A stretch of DNA of 64,000 nt from Microbacterium sp. oral taxon 186 str. F0373. Lineage in GTDB: Bacteria; Actinomycetota; Actinomycetes; Actinomycetales; Microbacteriaceae. Of this stretch, positions 1 through 8,992 are shown piece by piece (the stretch's first letter is position 1; each line of letters begins with the position of its first letter). Made by a program: the position numbers and the translations under genes. The DNA lies in NCBI RefSeq assembly GCF_000411455.1, contig NZ_KE150457.1, positions 626,272 to 690,271 on the forward strand, read 5' to 3'. The notes below the pieces were generated by a model. That model saw nothing but the letters and a program-made list of their open reading frames with translations. It did not search any database and was not told the DNA's origin.

Positions 1-875
1 AGGTTGATGACGACGAAGGCGACCGTGGAGATCACGACGACGGCAAGCAGCACCGGGGTGTCGCGGTTGGCGACGGCCTGCGCCGTCAGCTGACCGATGC
101 CGGCACGGGCGAAGACCGTCTCGGTCACGACCGCGCCGCCCACCAGCTCGCCGAAGAGCAGTCCCGCCATCGTGAGGGTCGGCAGCAGCGCGTTGCGGGC
201 GACGTTTCGCCACAGCAGCCACGGTGTGCTCGCCCCGCGCGCACGCACGACGGCGACGAACGGCTGCTCGCGCACCTCGTCGATCGAACGCATCAGCACC
301 TGGGAGAGGGGGGACGCGATCGGGATCGCCAGCGTGATCACCGGCAGGATCAGTGCCTGCACCGGGTTCGCCCCGATGACGGGCACGAGCCCGAGCCGGA
401 ACGAGAACACCTGGATCAGGATGATGCCGATCCAGAACACCGGCAGGGAGACGAACAGGGGCGGGATCCCGCGGAACACCCGGCGCAGCCCGCGACCCGC
501 ACCGTACGTCGCGGTGAAGGCGATCGTGACCGCGAGGAACACCGCCAATGCGAGACCGAGCACCGCCAGGGTCAGGGTGGGCGGCAACGCCGTCGCGATG
601 AGGTCGGAGACGGCCGCGCCGCTGGCCACCGAATAGCCGAAGTCGCCCGTGAGGAAGCCCGCGATCGAGCGGACGTATTGCACGATGAGGGGCTGATCGG
701 CACCCAGCGACTGGCGGATCGCCTCGATCTGCTCGGGGGTGAGCCCCAGCTCGGGGCTCCCGTACCGGGCGATGACGGCGTCACCGGGGAGCGCGGCCAG
801 CAGCAGGTAGGCCGCCGTGTAGGCCAGAGCGAGGACGAGCACCGCCTGGCCCACACGACGAAGGACGTACGACAT
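1..875 (-). CDS. Peptide-type ABC transporter permease (DppB/OppB-like), partial
   Basis: Inner-membrane permease of a dipeptide/oligopeptide/nickel-type ABC importer. It begins with ATG at 873-875 (MSYVLRR), with a GGAGAA ribosome binding site just upstream, and runs off the left edge after 291 codons, so its C-terminus is not seen. The first membrane segment is followed by the family hallmark LTPEQIEAIRQSLGADQPL, and the cytoplasmic EAA loop is present as VRARGASTPWLLWRNVARN. It lies 34 nt behind the substrate-binding protein gene on the same strand, the usual order for this importer class. The second permease and ATPases would lie to the left of the window. The substrate cannot be told from the sequence. 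Confidence 0.9.
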   Translation of the reverse strand, partial: MSYVLRRVGQAVLVLALAYTAAYLLLAALPGDAVIARYGSPELGLTPEQIEAIRQSLGADQPLIVQYVRSIAGFLTGDFGYSVASGAAVSDLIATALPPTLTLAVLGLALAVFLAVTIAFTATYGAGRGLRRVFRGIPPLFVSLPVFWIGIILIQVFSFRLGLVPVIGANPVQALILPVITLAIPIASPLSQVLMRSIDEVREQPFVAVVRARGASTPWLLWRNVARNALLPTLTMAGLLFGELVGGAVVTETVFARAGIGQLTAQAVANRDTPVLLAVVVISTVAFVVIN

Positions 876-909
876 GGATTCTCCGTGAACCGGTCCGAGG
901 GCCGGTCGC

Positions 910-2562
910 TCAGCCCGCGAGCCAGGTCGAGTAGAAGGTCGGGCGTCCGACCGACTCGGTCTCGAAGCCCTGGACCTTGGCCGTCAGGCCGAAGACCTGC
1001 GGTTCCTCGAAGATCGGCAGGATGTACGCGTTCTCGGCGAGGTAGGTCTGCGCCGCCTCGGATGCCGCCTGACGCTCGGCCGTCGTGGGCTCGGAGGCGA
1101 TGGCCTGCAGGAGCGTGTCGAGCTGCGGGTCGCCGATGCTGCCGTCAGCCGGGTTCAGGTTGAGCAGCGTGTTGCGGTTCTTCGAGAAGTACTGCGACTT
1201 CAGCACATCGAAGTCCGCGCGGCCGACCATGGAGTGGTACACCTGGATGACGCTCTGGTCGGTCGACGCCTTGGTCTGCGCGGCCATGTCGCCGGCGAAC
1301 AGGTTCACCTGGATGCCGAGCTTGCCCAGCTGCTCCTGGATGAGGGTCACGACCTCCTTCGAGCGCGGCTGCGGCAGCGCCTCGTTGAAGCTCAGCGTCA
1401 GCTTCTGGTCGTCCTTGGCACGGATGCCGTCGGATCCGAGGGTCCAGCCCGCGGCATCCAGCAGCGACGCGGCCTTGGCGGGATCGTAGGTGTAGGAGGA
1501 GGAGGTGTCGACGTAGCCGAGCGCCGTTTTAGCGAGCGCCCCGGCGGCCAGCGGATAGTTCTTCGTGAACAGGGTGTCGACGATCTTCTGACGATCGATG
1601 CCGGCGATGATCGCCTGACGCACGCGCACGTCCGCCAGACGCGGCTCGCGGAAGCGGAAGCTCAGGCCGTTGTTCACGCCGTTGGTCGCGGCGGCGTGCA
1701 GCGAGAGGCCTCCAGCGGCGAACTGCGCCTCGTCGGGGGCGGGGATGTTGCGGGCGATGTCGGCTTGGCCTGCGACGACGGTGCCGACGCGCACGCTGTT
1801 CTCGGCCGCGACGACGTAGTTGACGCCCGCGAGGTAGGCGGCGCCCTGGTGCTTCAGCGACGGCGGCGCCCAGTTGTAGTCCTTGCGCGCGGTGACGCTG
1901 GTCTGCGTGCCGATCTGCTCGTCGGAGATGACGAACGGACCGCTGCCGATGATCTTGGTGGCGTTGCCCGGGCCGAACTGCTCGCTGGTGCGATCGAGCG
2001 TCGCATCCGACAGCAGGCCCGAGTTGATGGTCGAGACGGCCTGCGCGAAGCCGGGCGACGGCGCGGTGAAGTGGAACACCACCGTGTGGTCGCCGGTCAC
2101 CTCGCCGTGGTCGTAGTTGTTGATCGCCTCCGACACCGGAAGCGCCCGAGCCTTGTCACCCTTGCCGTAGAGGTCGATGTTCTTCACGACGTTGGCGGCG
2201 GTCAGCGGGGTGCCGTCGGAGTAGGTGACATCGGTGCGCAGGTCGAACGTGTACTCGGTGGCGTCGTCGTTGACCTTGTAGTCGGTGGCGATCCACGGCT
2301 CGAGCTCGAGCGTCTCGGGGTTCTGGTAGAGCAGCCGGTCGGTCACGTTGTTGACGATGCCGCCGTTGGGGTAGAAGCCCGCGGACGGCGGGTACAGGGT
2401 CGTCCAGGTCTGCGGCTCGAGGTAGGTGAGGGTGCCGCCCGTCTTCGGCTCGCCTCCGGCGGAGGCGGCGGGGGCGGCACTGCCGGAGGCGCAACCGGCG
2501 AGGAGGGCGACCGCGGCGAGGGTGGATGCCACGACGAGGGTCGTGCGGGTGAGTCGGGACAT
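910..2562 (-). CDS. ABC transporter substrate-binding lipoprotein, family 5 (peptide/opine type)
   Basis: Extracytoplasmic receptor for the importer whose permease follows. The protein is 550 aa. The ATG at 2560-2562 was chosen because it follows an AGGAG site and opens a lipoprotein signal peptide: MSRLTRTTLVVAS, a hydrophobic core, then the lipobox LLAGC with the lipidated Cys near residue 23. The start of the mature protein (GGTLTYLEPQTWTTLYP) and the internal TVVFHFTAPSPGFAQAV segment are typical of SBP family 5. A longer in-frame start at 2622 would put 20 residues before the signal peptide and has no ribosome site. The ligand is probably a peptide or similar polar compound. Confidence 0.9.
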   Translation of the reverse strand: MSRLTRTTLVVASTLAAVALLAGCASGSAAPAASAGGEPKTGGTLTYLEPQTWTTLYPPSAGFYPNGGIVNNVTDRLLYQNPETLELEPWIATDYKVNDDATEYTFDLRTDVTYSDGTPLTAANVVKNIDLYGKGDKARALPVSEAINNYDHGEVTGDHTVVFHFTAPSPGFAQAVSTINSGLLSDATLDRTSEQFGPGNATKIIGSGPFVISDEQIGTQTSVTARKDYNWAPPSLKHQGAAYLAGVNYVVAAENSVRVGTVVAGQADIARNIPAPDEAQFAAGGLSLHAAATNGVNNGLSFRFREPRLADVRVRQAIIAGIDRQKIVDTLFTKNYPLAAGALAKTALGYVDTSSSYTYDPAKAASLLDAAGWTLGSDGIRAKDDQKLTLSFNEALPQPRSKEVVTLIQEQLGKLGIQVNLFAGDMAAQTKASTDQSVIQVYHSMVGRADFDVLKSQYFSKNRNTLLNLNPADGSIGDPQLDTLLQAIASEPTTAERQAASEAAQTYLAENAYILPIFEEPQVFGLTAKVQGFETESVGRPTFYSTWLAG

Positions 2563-2694
2563 GGTGGTCTCCTGGTGTGCGCCGGGCGGCGCTGCGGTGA
2601 GCGGGATGATCCACCCCACCACGGCTGCACCCGGCGGGACCAGCCGTCGGTCACGTGACGTAAGCGATCGTCACGAAACGTCATACGCACCCCT

Positions 2695-2828
2695 TTTCGA
2701 CTCGCTGCGCTCGCTCAACGACCGGGGGTGGAGCGGCGCGTTTCGACTCGCTGCGCTCGCTCAACGACCGGGGGGGGAGCACCGCGTTTCGACTCGCTGC
2801 GCTCGCTCAACGACCGGGGGGGGTGCCC
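2695..2828. repeat. 46-bp tandem repeat, about 2.9 copies
   Basis: The word TTTCGACTCGCTGCGCTCGC begins at 2695, 2741 and 2787, exactly 46 bp apart, and each copy continues CTCAACGACCGGGGG. Copies differ only in the short spacer (GGAGCGGCGCG against GGAGCACCGCG). The same word occurs inverted at 4314-4351 and as both arms of a hairpin at 33632-33714, so it is a dispersed intergenic repeat. It lies between the peptide-binding protein promoter and the IS110-family element. Confidence 0.9.
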
Positions 2829-2840
2829 CTATGTCGTTTG

Positions 2841-4070
2841 TCAAGCGGCAAGGGCGGATTCGGTGACGTGCGGCTGGTAGAGGGTGCCGTCGCGGAGCAT
2901 GGCGTAGAGGACGTCGCAGCGGCGCCTTGCGAGGGCGATGAGCGCTTGGTTGTGTCGTTTGCCCTGTGCGATCTTGCGGTCGTAGTAGGCGCGGGATTCG
3001 GGGTCGCGGAGCGCGGCGAATGCGGAGAGGAACATCGTTCGTTTCAGGATCTTGTTTCCGCGCCGGGAGGGGTGCTCGCCGCGGATCGAGGATCCGGATC
3101 GGCGGGTGACGGGGGCGAGGCCGGCGTAGGCGGCTAGGTGCCCGGCGGTTGGGAAGCTCTTCGTGGTGACCTCGGTGAGGAGTCGGGCTGCGGTCCTGAC
3201 GCCGACTCCGGGCATGCTCGTCAGGACCGGCTGAAGAGGGTGCTGATCGACGAGCTTCTCAACCTCGATGGCGATCTCGTCACGCTGCCGACGCAGCGCC
3301 GCGAGCTGCTCTGCCAGGCGGGGGAGCACGAGCGCGGCAGCACCGGTGCCCGTGACCACGACCGTCTGCTCGCCGAGAGCCGTGAGGATCTCAGCCGCCC
3401 AGACGCGGCCTTTGCGGGGCGCGTTCTTGAGCAGCCGGTTCCCGAGTCGCTTCTCGCCAGCGGTGCGCATCGCGGCCGGAGACGGGTAGTGCGCCAGCAA
3501 GTCGAGGATCGCGGGGTGGTCCAGTCGCGGGCCGAGCACGCGTTCCAGAGCGGGGTGGATCTGCGTCAGCAGGCCTCTGATCCGGTTCGAGACTTGAGTG
3601 ATCTGACTTGCGAGGTCGTCATCGAACCCGCAGAGCATGGAGAGCTCGGCGACCTGCTCGTCGGTCACTTGGATCGACCGCAGCGTGTGCGGCATCGTCC
3701 GCGCGGTCTCCGCGATGATGAACGCGTCACGGGCGTCGGTTTTCGCCTCGCCCGGATGCAGGTCAGCGATGCGTCGCATCGCCAGACCGGGCAGGTAGCC
3801 CACGAGTACGCCGTTGGCCTGCGCGAGCGCGACGGGAAGCGCGCCGACCGTCGCGGGCTGGTCGACGACCAGCAGCACGGTGCCGTGCGCGGCGAGCTGG
3901 TCGAGCACCGCCTTGAGCCTGCGCTCGTCATTCGGGAGCGGCCGGTCGTAGAGCCGCTGGCCCGCCCGATCCAGAGCGACCGCGTGATGTTCGCCTTTGC
4001 CGACGTCGAGCCCGACGAACACGTCGACCTCGTCGTACCTGTCGATGCTTGTGACCACCTCGTCCTCCAT
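2841..4070 (-). CDS. IS110-family transposase (DEDD type)
   Basis: Transposase of 409 aa. The N-terminal RuvC-like domain has the expected acidic residues: GLDVGKGEHHAVALD near the start, VVDQP around residue 69 and KTDARDA around residue 111. The C-terminal transposase_20 domain carries SMPGVGVRTAARLL and the GLAPVTRRSGSSIRG stretch with its conserved Ser region. The start is the ATG at 4068-4070 (MEDEVVTSIDRY); a GTG five codons later is an alternative. In this family the protein recombines DNA guided by a structured RNA encoded at the element end. The frame is intact, so the element may still be active. Confidence 0.93.
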   Translation of the reverse strand: MEDEVVTSIDRYDEVDVFVGLDVGKGEHHAVALDRAGQRLYDRPLPNDERRLKAVLDQLAAHGTVLLVVDQPATVGALPVALAQANGVLVGYLPGLAMRRIADLHPGEAKTDARDAFIIAETARTMPHTLRSIQVTDEQVAELSMLCGFDDDLASQITQVSNRIRGLLTQIHPALERVLGPRLDHPAILDLLAHYPSPAAMRTAGEKRLGNRLLKNAPRKGRVWAAEILTALGEQTVVVTGTGAAALVLPRLAEQLAALRRQRDEIAIEVEKLVDQHPLQPVLTSMPGVGVRTAARLLTEVTTKSFPTAGHLAAYAGLAPVTRRSGSSIRGEHPSRRGNKILKRTMFLSAFAALRDPESRAYYDRKIAQGKRHNQALIALARRRCDVLYAMLRDGTLYQPHVTESALAA

Positions 4071-4313
4071 CCGGTTTCGCAAACGACGGCAACCGCAGGC
4101 GGCGCGTCTCGGCATCCACGTTACGAACGGCCTCGAGCAGCAGCTCGGGTCCAGCCCCTATCAGCGATCACACACCGCCAACCAGGCCCGGTGACAACAC
4201 CCCCCAGATCATGACTTCGACAGGGGGCAGCAATCATGCCGAGCCCGGCAGGCCGTCAACCCTCAGGATCCCTCCATCCGGGCCACAAAGAAAGTAACGA
4301 GGGCGGCGCCTCC
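4071..4313 (-). ncRNA. Non-coding upstream end of the IS110 element, candidate bridge RNA region
   Basis: No convincing gene is present in these 243 bases. Established knowledge: IS110-group elements transcribe a bridge RNA of roughly 150-200 nt from the non-coding end upstream of the transposase. Seen here: a non-coding leader of suitable size and place, with a small stem CGAGCtgctGCTCG (about 4131-4144) and other GC-rich dyads. I cannot fold it or locate target- and donor-binding loops by eye, so this is a positional inference only. Confidence 0.3.
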
Positions 4314-4351
4314 CGGTCGTTGAGCGAGCGGCGCAGCCGCGAGTCGAAACG
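4314..4351 (-). repeat. Inverted copy of the dispersed TTTCGACTCG repeat
   Basis: Reads CGGTCGTTGAGCGAGCGGCG then CAGCCGCGAGTCGAAACG, the reverse complement of the 2695-2828 repeat with a few changes. With those copies it brackets the IS110-family element as a large inverted repeat. It lies 25 bp downstream of the treY stop. Confidence 0.85.
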
Positions 4352-4376
4352 CCCCGCCCCCGTCCGCGCCGAGCGG

Positions 4377-6779
4377 TCAGTCGGCCGCGACCAGCAGCGC
4401 GACCGGCAGGTCGGCGAGCACGACGGTCAGGGGCGCTGCCCCGCCGGCGAGCTCGCGTCCGGTGAAAGCGTCGCGCCACCGACCCACGGGGAGCATCACG
4501 GCCGTCTCGCCCCAGCCGCCGCGCGCGGCGAGCCCGACGGGCAGACGCGTCGCGACGGCGATCGCACCGCCCCGGTCGAACGCGACGGCGTGCGCGGATG
4601 CCGCGCCGACGACGGGCAGCGGCGTGTACCGCGTGAACAGGTCGGGCCGGGCACGGCGCAGCCGCAGGGTCCGCGACACGACGAGGAGCTTGGCGGCGCC
4701 GGTGTCGTCGACCGACGGCATCCATCCGTCGTCGAGCCGTGCGAGCAGCGCGCGGCGCCCGGCGACATCGACGGGGCGCCGGTTGTCGGGGTCGACGAGC
4801 GAGAGGTCCCACAGCTCCGTGCCCTGGTAGACGTCCGGCACGCCGGGTCCGGCCAACTGCAGCAGCTTCGCCGACAGGGAGTTCGAGCGGCCGGCATCCA
4901 CGACGTCGGCGACGAGCGCCTCGACCGTCGGCCGCGCGGCATCGAACGCGGCGTCGACGAGTCCGTGGACGCGCGCTTCGAACGCCTCATCGGGATCGGT
5001 CCAGCTCGTGCCGACGTCGCCCTCACGCGCGGCCTTCTCGGCGTACGCGTGCAGCCGCTCGGGGAGGGCCGGATCGTCCGACCATGCACCGATCACCGCC
5101 TGCCACAGGAGCGCATCGAGGGGGCCGTCCCCGGTGGATGCCGTCGCACGCAGCGCGTCCAGCGCCGCCGCCCAGCGGTCGGGGATCTCCGCGAGCACCG
5201 ACAGGCGCGCCCGCACGTCCTCGGAGCGCTTGGTGTCGTGCGTCGTCAGCGCCGTGAGGGCGTGCGGCCACGACCCCTGGCGACGCGTGAACGCCGCGTG
5301 GAACCCGGGGACGTCGAGCGCGAACCACGACGGGTCGCCGCCCACCTCGGTGAGCGAGCTCAGCCGCGTGTACCGGTAGAACGCACGATCCTCGACGCCC
5401 TTGGCGGTCACCGGGCCGGTGGTCTGCATGAAGCGCCGCGACAGCTCGGCATCCGCATCGGCGACGAGCTCCGCCAGCACGACGAGGGCGTCGGCGAGGT
5501 CGGGCCGGCGCGCGGATGCCGTGGCCACGGCATCCGCCAGCAGCTCGCGGCCGGCCGGAAGGTACGCGCGGTAGACGGGGAAGGCGGCGAGCAGCTCGGC
5601 GAACGCGTCACGGGCACGGTCGTCGCCGAGGTGGGCGCGCACGGCGTCGGGCAGGCAGCGGATGAGACGACCGACCTCGGCGGCCTGCGACGTGTCGGCG
5701 ATCTCGCGCTTGGTGCCGGCGATCATGTCGTGCCAGTCCACGGGCCCGCCGCGCAGGCGCTCGTCGAGCGCGGTCAGCGCCGGCGCGCCGGCCGGGTCGA
5801 CGAGCACCCGGTCGATCTCGCCGAGGGCGTCGTAGCCCGTGGTGCCGTCGGTGGCCCACCAGCCGGGCAGCTGTTCGCCCGGCTCGAGGATCTTCTCGAC
5901 GTAGACGGGAAAGGCGGGGGTCGACGCGGCGCCGCGGGCCTCCGCGACCGCCGCAGCGAGCGCGTCGAGGTAGCCGCCCGGGTCGGCGAGGCCGTCGGGA
6001 TGGTCGATGCGCAGACCGTCGACGAACCCCTCGCGCACCCAGCGGAGGATCTCCCCGTGCGAGGCCGCGAACACGTCGGGCAGCTCGACCCGCACCCCCG
6101 CGAGCGAGGTCACCGTGAAGAAGCGACGGTAGTTCAGCTCCTCGGCATCCCGCCGCCACGACGTCACCCGCCAGTGCTGGCGCTCCAGCACGTCGCGCAC
6201 CGCGAGGCGGTCGGTCGTCGCGCGCAGCGGCGCGGTGCCCGGCGCCAGCGGCAGCACGAGGTCGTAGTAGCGCACCGTGCCGAAACCGTCGTCGTCGCCC
6301 TCCGGGGGTGCGACCTCGATCTCGCCGCGACCGAGCACCTCGTCGAGGGTGCCACCCAGCACGGGCAGCACGACGCGCTCGGCGCCGTGCTCCCAATCGA
6401 TATCGAACGCGTGCGCGTGTCGTGACGCCCGTCCGTGGGTCAGGACGTCCCACCACCACGGGTTCTCGGTCGGATCGGCGACGCCCTGATGGTTCGGCAC
6501 GATGTCCACGAGGATGCCGAGACCCGCGTCCCGTGCCGCGGCGACGAACCGCGACAGCCCGCCCGGGCCGCCCCGGTCGGCGTCCACCCGCGTGGGGTCC
6601 ACCACGTCGTAGCCGTGGTCGGAGCCGGAGGCCGCCTGCAGGATCGGCGACAGGTAGGCCCAATCGACGCCGAGATCGTGCAGGTAGCCGGTGACGGCGG
6701 CGGCGGCATCCAGGTCGAACGACGCGCGCACCTGCAGGCGGTAGGTCGAGGCGGGCGCGCTGCGCGGGTCGTCGGCCAC
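4377..6779 (-). CDS. treY: Malto-oligosyltrehalose synthase
   Basis: Cytoplasmic GH13 enzyme that turns the reducing-end alpha-1,4 bond of a maltodextrin into an alpha,alpha-1,1 bond, the first step of the TreY/TreZ trehalose route. The protein is 800 aa. Family marks: ASTYRLQVRASFDLDAAAAV at the N-terminus, YLSPILQAASGSDHGYDVVD, VDIVPNHQG, FVDGLRIDHPDGLADPGGYL with the catalytic Asp, YVEKILEPGEQLPG with the catalytic Glu, and KGVEDRAFYRYTRL. The start is the GTG at 6777-6779, only 2 bp after the glgX stop, which implies an operon and translational coupling. The partner treZ is not downstream; repeats and an IS110 element lie there instead. Confidence 0.95.
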   Translation of the reverse strand: MADDPRSAPASTYRLQVRASFDLDAAAAVTGYLHDLGVDWAYLSPILQAASGSDHGYDVVDPTRVDADRGGPGGLSRFVAAARDAGLGILVDIVPNHQGVADPTENPWWWDVLTHGRASRHAHAFDIDWEHGAERVVLPVLGGTLDEVLGRGEIEVAPPEGDDDGFGTVRYYDLVLPLAPGTAPLRATTDRLAVRDVLERQHWRVTSWRRDAEELNYRRFFTVTSLAGVRVELPDVFAASHGEILRWVREGFVDGLRIDHPDGLADPGGYLDALAAAVAEARGAASTPAFPVYVEKILEPGEQLPGWWATDGTTGYDALGEIDRVLVDPAGAPALTALDERLRGGPVDWHDMIAGTKREIADTSQAAEVGRLIRCLPDAVRAHLGDDRARDAFAELLAAFPVYRAYLPAGRELLADAVATASARRPDLADALVVLAELVADADAELSRRFMQTTGPVTAKGVEDRAFYRYTRLSSLTEVGGDPSWFALDVPGFHAAFTRRQGSWPHALTALTTHDTKRSEDVRARLSVLAEIPDRWAAALDALRATASTGDGPLDALLWQAVIGAWSDDPALPERLHAYAEKAAREGDVGTSWTDPDEAFEARVHGLVDAAFDAARPTVEALVADVVDAGRSNSLSAKLLQLAGPGVPDVYQGTELWDLSLVDPDNRRPVDVAGRRALLARLDDGWMPSVDDTGAAKLLVVSRTLRLRRARPDLFTRYTPLPVVGAASAHAVAFDRGGAIAVATRLPVGLAARGGWGETAVMLPVGRWRDAFTGRELAGGAAPLTVVLADLPVALLVAAD

Positions 6780-6781
6780 GG

Positions 6782-8992
6782 TCAGTGCGGCAGCTCGGGC
6801 TGCGGGGCCGGCGAGCGCACGATGTCGATCGGCACCGTCAGCGCCGCCAGCGACGCGGCGACGGAGTGGTCGACGTCGGGCTTCTGCTCCTGATAGTCGC
6901 GCAGGACGATGAGCGAGCGACCCGCCAGCTCGACGGCTTCGCCTCCGCGGCGCGGCTCGGTGTTGGTGAGCTGGCCCGTGGTGTCGACGACGATCTCCCA
7001 CTGCGGGCTGAACTCCGCGCGGGGGATCGTGAACGAGAGCCCTTCATCACCCGCGTTGAACAGGATGAAGAAGTGGCGATCGACGATCTGCTCGCCGCGG
7101 CGGTCGCGCTCCCGGATGCCGTCGCCGTTGAGGAACACCCCGACGGCGCGGCCGAAGCCGGACTCCCAGTCCTCGGGCTGCATCTCGGTGCCGTCGGGGC
7201 GCAGCCACGCGATGTCGGGCAGCGGCGCACCCTCCTCGCGGCGGACGGGCCGGCCGTCGAAGAAGCGGCTGCGCCGGAACGTCGGATGCTCGCGGCGCAA
7301 CCGGGCGAGGGCGGCCGTGAACTCGACGAGCGGCTGGTCGACGTGGTTCCAGTCGATCCAGGTGATGTCGTTGTCCTGCGCGTACCCGTTGTTGTTGCCG
7401 CGCTGCGTGCGGCCCAGCTCATCGCCGTGCGAGATCATCGGCACGCCCTGGCTGAGCAGCAGCGTGGCAAGGAAGTTGCGCTGCTGGCGCGCGCGCAGCA
7501 TCAGGACGCCCTGGTCGTCGGTGGGGCCTTCCACACCGCAGTTCCACGAGCGGTTGTGCGATTCGCCGTCGTTGTTGTCCTCACCGTTGGCCTCGTTGTG
7601 CTTCTCGTTGTACGAGACGAGGTCGCGGAGCGTGAAGCCGTCGTGCGCGGTGACGAAGTTGATGGAGGCGACCGGTCGACGCCCCGAGTTCTCGTACAGG
7701 TCTGCCGAGCCCGTCAGCCGCGACGCGAACTCGCCCAGCGTCGCCGGCTCGCCGCGCCACAGGTCGCGGACGGTGTCGCGGTACTTGCCGTTCCACTCCG
7801 TCCACTGCGGCGGGAAGTTGCCCACTTGGTAGCCACCGGGGCCGATGTCCCAGGGTTCGGCGATGAGCTTGACCTGCGAGATCACCGGATCCTGCTGCAC
7901 GATCTCGAAGAAGGCCGCGAGTCGATCGACCTCGTAGAACTCGCGGGCGAGGGTCGCCGCCAGATCGAACCGGAAGCCGTCGACGTGCATCTCCAGCACC
8001 CAGTAGCGCAGGGAGTCCATGATCAGCTGGAGGGTGTGCGGGTTGCCGACGTTCATGCTGTTGCCGGTGCCGGTGTAGTCGGTGTAGTACCGCTTGTCGT
8101 CGGCTTCGAGCCGGTAGTAGGCCTCGTTGTCGATGCCGCGCATCGACAACGTCGGTCCCATGTGGTTGCCCTCCGCGGTGTGGTTGTAGACCACGTCGAG
8201 GATGACCTCGATGCCCGCGGCGTGCAGGGCTTTCACCATGCTCTTGAACTCCTGCACCTGCTGACCGCGCTGACCGCTCGAGGAGTAGGTGTTCTGCGGC
8301 GCGAGGAAGGCGATCGTGTTGTAGCCCCAGTAGTTGCTGAGACCCTTCTCCTGCAGGGTGGAGTCGTTGACGAACTGGTGCACCGGCATGAGCTCGATCG
8401 CGGTCACGCCGATGTGCTTGAGGTGCTCGATGACGGCGGGATGCGCGATCGCGCTGTAGGTGCCGCGGATCTCCTCGGGGATCTCGGGATGCAGCTGCGT
8501 CAGCCCCTTGACGTGGGCCTCGTAGATGACGGTCTCGGCATACGGGGTCTTCGGCAGCCGGTCGCCCGCCCAGTCGAAGAAGGGGTTGACGACGACGCCC
8601 TTCATCATGGCCGCGGCCGAGTCCTCGTCGTTGCGGGAGTCGGGGTCGCCGAAGTCGTAGCCGAACACCGACTGCCCCCAGTGGACCTGCCCTTCGACCG
8701 CCTTCGCGTAGGGGTCGAGCAGCAGCTTGTTGGGGTTGAACCGATGCCCGTTGGCGGGATCATTCGGCCCGTGCACGCGATAGCCGTATCGCTGGCCCGG
8801 CTGCACCGTGGGCAGATACACGTGCCACACGAACGCATCGACGTCGCGCATCTCGATGCGCGTCTCCTTGCCGCGGTCGCCGAACAGACACAGCTCGACG
8901 CGCTCGGCACCCTCGCTGAACAGCGCGAAGTTCGTTCCACTGCCGTCGAACGTCGCCCCGAGCGGGTACGCGGATCCTGGCCATGCCTGCAT
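6782..8992 (-). CDS. glgX: Glycogen debranching enzyme (GlgX/TreX type)
   Basis: GH13 isoamylase-like enzyme that removes alpha-1,6 branches from glycogen or limit dextrins and so feeds TreY. The protein is 736 aa, close to the family norm. It has an N-terminal CBM48-type domain (YPLGATFDGSGTNFALFSEG), then the barrel motifs DVVYNHTAEGNHMGP, MHVDGFRFDLA (nucleophile Asp), LIAEPWDIGPGGYQ (acid/base Glu) and INFVTAHDGFTLRDLV, and a C-terminal beta domain. ATG at 8990-8992 has an AGGGAG site. It is first in a two-gene operon with treY. Confidence 0.95.
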   Translation of the reverse strand: MQAWPGSAYPLGATFDGSGTNFALFSEGAERVELCLFGDRGKETRIEMRDVDAFVWHVYLPTVQPGQRYGYRVHGPNDPANGHRFNPNKLLLDPYAKAVEGQVHWGQSVFGYDFGDPDSRNDEDSAAAMMKGVVVNPFFDWAGDRLPKTPYAETVIYEAHVKGLTQLHPEIPEEIRGTYSAIAHPAVIEHLKHIGVTAIELMPVHQFVNDSTLQEKGLSNYWGYNTIAFLAPQNTYSSSGQRGQQVQEFKSMVKALHAAGIEVILDVVYNHTAEGNHMGPTLSMRGIDNEAYYRLEADDKRYYTDYTGTGNSMNVGNPHTLQLIMDSLRYWVLEMHVDGFRFDLAATLAREFYEVDRLAAFFEIVQQDPVISQVKLIAEPWDIGPGGYQVGNFPPQWTEWNGKYRDTVRDLWRGEPATLGEFASRLTGSADLYENSGRRPVASINFVTAHDGFTLRDLVSYNEKHNEANGEDNNDGESHNRSWNCGVEGPTDDQGVLMLRARQQRNFLATLLLSQGVPMISHGDELGRTQRGNNNGYAQDNDITWIDWNHVDQPLVEFTAALARLRREHPTFRRSRFFDGRPVRREEGAPLPDIAWLRPDGTEMQPEDWESGFGRAVGVFLNGDGIRERDRRGEQIVDRHFFILFNAGDEGLSFTIPRAEFSPQWEIVVDTTGQLTNTEPRRGGEAVELAGRSLIVLRDYQEQKPDVDHSVAASLAALTVPIDIVRSPAPQPELPH

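Larger units (their letters stand above)
2821..4313 (-). mobile_element. IS110-family insertion sequence (ends approximate)
   Basis: The segment contains one IS110-type transposase and sits between direct copies of a dispersed repeat on the left and an inverted copy on the right. IS110 elements lack terminal inverted repeats and usually make no target duplication, so the exact ends cannot be fixed here. The long non-coding part lies upstream of the transposase (4071-4313) and the downstream part is about 20 bp, the arrangement of the IS110 rather than the IS1111 subgroup. The word ATAGGGGC occurs near both ends (minus strand, close to 4150 and 2825), so the true right end could lie nearer 4165. 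Confidence 0.75.

Noticed and set aside
1234..2658. Long plus-strand open frame opposite the peptide-binding protein
   Set aside because: It is antisense to a gene with signal peptide and family motifs; its Val/Gly/Arg-rich translation is typical of high-G+C shadow frames.
2695..2828. CRISPR array
   Set aside because: Repeats are regular at 46 bp, but the 'spacers' are almost the same and no cas genes are near; the unit also occurs singly elsewhere.
4236..6425. 729-codon plus-strand frame opposite treY
   Set aside because: No domain, Arg/Gly/Pro-rich low-complexity text, and antisense to a clear GH13 enzyme.
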